Part shown: piece after piece, positions 61,279 through 64,000 of the stretch
Layout: each line of letters opens with the position of its first letter
How positions within the stretch are numbered: position 1 is the stretch's first letter
Assembly (NCBI RefSeq): GCF_008370685.1
Contig: NZ_VTZU01000001.1
Coordinates: 62,001-126,000 of the forward strand
DNA from: Aquimarina sp. RZ0
GTDB taxonomy: Bacteria > Bacteroidota > Bacteroidia > Flavobacteriales > Flavobacteriaceae
Direction: 5' to 3'
DNA length: 64,000 nt
Notes under the pieces: generated by a model
What the model saw: the letters and a program-made list of their open reading frames with translations, nothing else
What the model was told of the DNA's origin: nothing
Database searches by the model: none
Position numbers and translations under genes: made by a program

Positions 61279-62640
61279 ATGTCGGATACAATTATTACAA
61301 CCTACCCTTTTACTGGAGAAGTCTTAAAAGAATATCCTTTATTTACTGATAAAGAAGTTGCTGCTTTAATACATAAATCAAAAGAAATATTTTTTGGTTG
61401 GAAAAAAGAATCATTGCAAGAGCGTTGTAAACTTTTACAAAAATTAGCAGATGTGTTGTATCAACAAATGGAAAAATGTGCCACGTTGATCACCAAAGAA
61501 ATGGGGAAGCCTTACCGGGAAAGTATCGCCGAAATAGAAAAATGTATTAACCTGATTGATTTTTATGAAAAAAATGCAGAGCAGTTTCTAGCTGACGAAC
61601 TTATAGAAACTGAAGCACAGGAAAGCTTTATTAGTTATGATCCGATAGGTTGTGTTCTGGGTATTATGCCCTGGAACTATCCTTTTTGGCAAGTAATGCG
61701 TTTTGCAATCCCAACAATCACTGCAGGGAACACAATATTATTAAAACACGCTAGTAATGTAACCGGATGCTCCCTACGTATTCAGGAGCTTTTTGAAGAA
61801 GCAGGATATCCAATAGGATGTTTCCAAACCCTGATTGTAAGTCATAAACAGCTTGAAAGTATTATAGAGAGTGATATTATAAAGGCTATAAGTTTAACCG
61901 GTAGTGAAAAAGCAGGAAGAACAATTGCAGAAATAGCTGGTAAAAACCTTAAGAAAACTGTACTGGAACTTGGAGGAAATAATGCTTGTATTCTATGGGA
62001 AGACGCAGATCTTGATAAGTATTTAGATACAATAGTAAAGGCCAGAATACAAAACGCAGGACAAAGTTGTATCGCTGCAAAACGCTTTATAGTAGTCGAA
62101 GACATCTATAATGAGTTTCTCGAAAAATTTGAACAAGCATTTAGAAATATAAAATTTGGTTCACCATTAGACTCTAAAACGCAGATAGGAACATTGGCTA
62201 GGATTGATCTTGCAGAAGAAGTACAAAAACAAGTGAATGAATCTATTAAAAAAGGAGCTGCTGTGCTTATTGGTAATAAGCGTGATAAGGCATTTTTTGA
62301 GCCTACTATTCTTACTAATGTGTCACCAGGAATGCCAGCATTTGATAACGAAATCTTTGGTCCAGTAGCCGCTGTAATTAAGGCAAAGGATAGAGAACAT
62401 AGTATTGAGTTGGCATCGCTGTCTGATTTTGGATTAGGTACTATGTTATTTACACAAGACATTGAAGGAGCAAGAAAGCAGATAGAGAATATAGAAGATG
62501 GGGCATTTTTTATTAATGAAATGGTAAAATCAGACTCACGATTACCTTTTGGAGGAACTAAATACTCAGGATATGGTAGAGAACTATCTAGAGAAGGAAT
62601 ATTAGAATTTGTAAATATAAAAACAGTGTATATAAAATGA
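61279..62640 (+). CDS. NAD(P)-dependent succinate-semialdehyde-type aldehyde dehydrogenase
   Basis: A 453-residue aldehyde dehydrogenase. It shows MPWNYPFWQVMRFAIPTITA (typical of succinate-semialdehyde dehydrogenases of this short group), the catalytic Glu in LELGGNNACILWEDADLD, the catalytic Cys in NAGQSCIAAKRFIV and the C-terminal LPFGGTKYSGYGRELSREGI. Length fits the group. It oxidises succinate semialdehyde or a similar aldehyde. Start ATG 61279. Confidence 0.88.
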   Translation: MSDTIITTYPFTGEVLKEYPLFTDKEVAALIHKSKEIFFGWKKESLQERCKLLQKLADVLYQQMEKCATLITKEMGKPYRESIAEIEKCINLIDFYEKNAEQFLADELIETEAQESFISYDPIGCVLGIMPWNYPFWQVMRFAIPTITAGNTILLKHASNVTGCSLRIQELFEEAGYPIGCFQTLIVSHKQLESIIESDIIKAISLTGSEKAGRTIAEIAGKNLKKTVLELGGNNACILWEDADLDKYLDTIVKARIQNAGQSCIAAKRFIVVEDIYNEFLEKFEQAFRNIKFGSPLDSKTQIGTLARIDLAEEVQKQVNESIKKGAAVLIGNKRDKAFFEPTILTNVSPGMPAFDNEIFGPVAAVIKAKDREHSIELASLSDFGLGTMLFTQDIEGARKQIENIEDGAFFINEMVKSDSRLPFGGTKYSGYGRELSREGILEFVNIKTVYIK

Positions 62641-62706
62641 ATTGAAAGACCTCAAAATAATGAATCGATTAGTTGATATCCGTTGATATTTGTATCTTTT
62701 TATGAA

Positions 62707-62745
62707 GAAGGTCGCTCAATACTAATTTGAACGACCTTCAGTTTT
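62707..62745. terminator. Bidirectional terminator between aldehyde dehydrogenase and protease genes
   Basis: GAAGGTCG (62707-62714) pairs with CGACCTTC (62732-62739), extended by TCAA with TTGA inside the loop region, then AGTTTTT. It lies between two converging genes. Confidence 0.85.
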
Positions 62746-62833
62746 TATAGAAAAAAGGAACTTATACTGCCCTCAAATGAAGTACCTGCAAAAATCATTT
62801 CTTTTTGTTTCAGACTTCAAAATAAAAAGTATC

Positions 62834-62886
62834 GATAGCGTTGCTATCTGTAAATTTTCTTTCTCGTCTGAATTAAAAAATAATTT
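62834..62886. other. Hairpin-rich gap before the protease stop
   Basis: GATAGC-GTT-GCTATC (62834-62848) and CTGAAT...ATTCAG nearby form two short hairpins in an AT-rich stretch. They recall the middle palindrome of repeat R2 but the sequences do not match. The role is unknown. Confidence 0.35.
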
Positions 62887-62927
62887 GATTCAGTTTACGG
62901 TGATTTCATCTAAAGAACAGTTATTAA

Positions 62928-64000
62928 TTATTTAATAGAAAACTTGTAATTAATTTCTTGTCCCGGAGTTTTGATATTATAGATATACACTCCAGAGGAT
63001 AGGTTGTATTTTGATGGTACCAGTTCTAATTGTATTTTCTCTCCTTTTTCAATTGTACCTGTAAATAGCTGGTCAATCTTTCTACCCTGTAGATCATATA
63101 AGTCTACATAAACCTGTCCGCTTTTTTTAGAAGAGAAGACTAAATTTGATGTTTCCTGATGATTCTGCGGATTGGGGTAGGCAAATGCTTCTAGGTTATC
63201 AATTTCATTAAACAGCTCTTTAAGCGCATTCTCTTCCAGCTGTTCAATTTCTTTTGGGGTCTCTATTGCTTCAAACCTGCTTCCAGGAGTAAAACCAAGA
63301 GCAAAAGCAGTATTTATATCAATAAGATCTTCTCCTCGTAAATCTTCAGAAGTACTATATTCATCCGCAGTAAAATCTATATCTCTGGTGTTAGTATCTC
63401 CGAATTTTTCACCTCTATTCAAAAAAATCCCTGCCAACCTTGAAACTCCAGCTCCTCCTTCATCCATTAGGGTTATGTGATCATTAAAAGTATTACAATG
63501 AAAATTTCCTAAATAATGACCAAATTCATGACAGACAAGATTTCCTAAGACCACTGGCATTACATCTTCTATGGTAAAACCATCTGCCAGTGGGATAAAA
63601 TTAATAGAAGTTCTATTACGTTCATCAGTACTACTTAGCTCGCTTAGTAATACAAAGGCATCATTCTCTAAATTATAATTACCAGGGTCAATATCATTGG
63701 CAAGTCCAACAGTTCTAATTCCGGACTCTTCTCTGGTTCCTCCAATGATGACTCTACTATATGGGATATCTAGTTTTTCCAGAATCTCAGGAATCTTTTT
63801 ACCTAAGGTTTCGCTACCATAATCACTTAGTATTGACAGTGAATAATCAGGATTAATTTCAGAAAGTCTTACTTCATTTACTGTGTTTTCTTTTACAACT
63901 TCAGTAATTTTAAAAGCCATTTTGAGCAGATTAGATCTTGTGTTCTCAATGCTCCAGTTTTCTAGAAAATCTCTAAAAGGAGAGAAGGTCCTTACAGTAT
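62928..64000 (-). CDS. T9SS-secreted metzincin-type metalloprotease, 5' end cut by window
   Basis: The frame stays open upstream of the first ATG (63920) to the window edge, giving about 357 visible residues with no signal peptide, so the true start is outside. The upstream residues read RTFSPFRDFLENWS. The zinc motif is HEFGHYLGNFH (HExxHxxGxxH) with a later Met, as in metzincins. The last 80 residues are a type A T9SS sorting domain, starting EAFAYPNPQNHQE and ending GVYIYNIKTPGQEINYKFS. It is likely an exported and perhaps surface-attached protease. Confidence 0.85.
   Translation of the reverse strand, partial: TVRTFSPFRDFLENWSIENTRSNLLKMAFKITEVVKENTVNEVRLSEINPDYSLSILSDYGSETLGKKIPEILEKLDIPYSRVIIGGTREESGIRTVGLANDIDPGNYNLENDAFVLLSELSSTDERNRTSINFIPLADGFTIEDVMPVVLGNLVCHEFGHYLGNFHCNTFNDHITLMDEGGAGVSRLAGIFLNRGEKFGDTNTRDIDFTADEYSTSEDLRGEDLIDINTAFALGFTPGSRFEAIETPKEIEQLEENALKELFNEIDNLEAFAYPNPQNHQETSNLVFSSKKSGQVYVDLYDLQGRKIDQLFTGTIEKGEKIQLELVPSKYNLSSGVYIYNIKTPGQEINYKFSIK

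Noticed and set aside
1..64000. CRISPR arrays, tRNA or rRNA genes, complete insertion sequences
   Set aside because: None was recognised: the repeats found are palindromic elements without regular spacers, no cloverleaf was seen by eye, and no transposase gene is present.

Overview
The window comes from an AT-rich member of the Bacteroidota, most likely a marine Flavobacteriaceae (an Aquimarina-like genus would fit, but the genus is inferred). Reasons: three kinds of secreted protein end in type IX secretion (T9SS) sorting domains; at least one promoter matches the Bacteroidetes TTG-N19-TAnnTTTG consensus; Shine-Dalgarno sites are mostly weak; and several proteins (DUF4834, DUF5908, YfhO-like, DsbD fusion, 7TM plus HisKA_3 kinase) are typical of the group.

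Region 1 (1-19493, minus strand) is one long operon for a contractile injection system of the extracellular type (eCIS; Afp/PVC/MAC-like). In transcription order it holds a DUF4255/Pvc16-like end protein, an unknown protein, one sheath, two tube proteins, a 51-residue DUF5908 protein, a LysM tube/baseplate protein, a VgrG-like spike, a PAAR tip, gp25, two large baseplate proteins, a 1372-residue protein with duplicated Ig-like modules, and the start of the tape-measure protein, cut by the window edge. No T6SS membrane-complex gene is seen. The PAAR gene is bracketed by two same-orientation copies of a dispersed repeat. Upstream (19494-22963) lie a palindromic element, a small unknown gene, a 7TM protein, a histidine kinase and a NarL-type response regulator.

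Region 2 (22964-30870) is the branched-chain amino acid operon ilvD-ilvB-ilvN-ilvC, then a methyltransferase gene and a broken ilvA. Its leader carries two tandem attenuators. Each has an Ile/Val-rich leader peptide, an antiterminator strand at the stop codon and an intrinsic terminator; the two peptides share the core TINVI and look duplicated. ilvA is cut after about 100 codons and joined to a truncated group II intron reverse-transcriptase gene that also has an in-frame stop.

Region 3 (30881-49463) holds housekeeping and surface genes: a GNAT protein, an outer-membrane barrel with a Lys/Glu-rich tail, DUF4834, a YfhO-like membrane protein, a glycosyltransferase and a flippase (surface polysaccharide), an Arg/Asn/Ser-rich secreted protein, a T9SS-secreted leucine-rich-like protein, a MutS-like ATPase, tilS-dsbD, and a sigma-region-4-like protein.

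Region 4 (49464-64000) holds pabB with an FMN reductase gene, a lipoprotein, a DEAD-box helicase, two tandem ricin-type lectin genes with T9SS tails, and a tight operon of YdjM-like hydrolase, small protein, subclass B1 metallo-beta-lactamase, ABC exporter and GNAT protein. An aldehyde dehydrogenase gene and a partial T9SS-secreted metzincin protease close the window. Two dispersed repeat families and two further palindromic elements lie in the gaps; one family has two copies about 98% alike in inverse orientation. No tRNA, rRNA, CRISPR array or complete insertion sequence was recognised.
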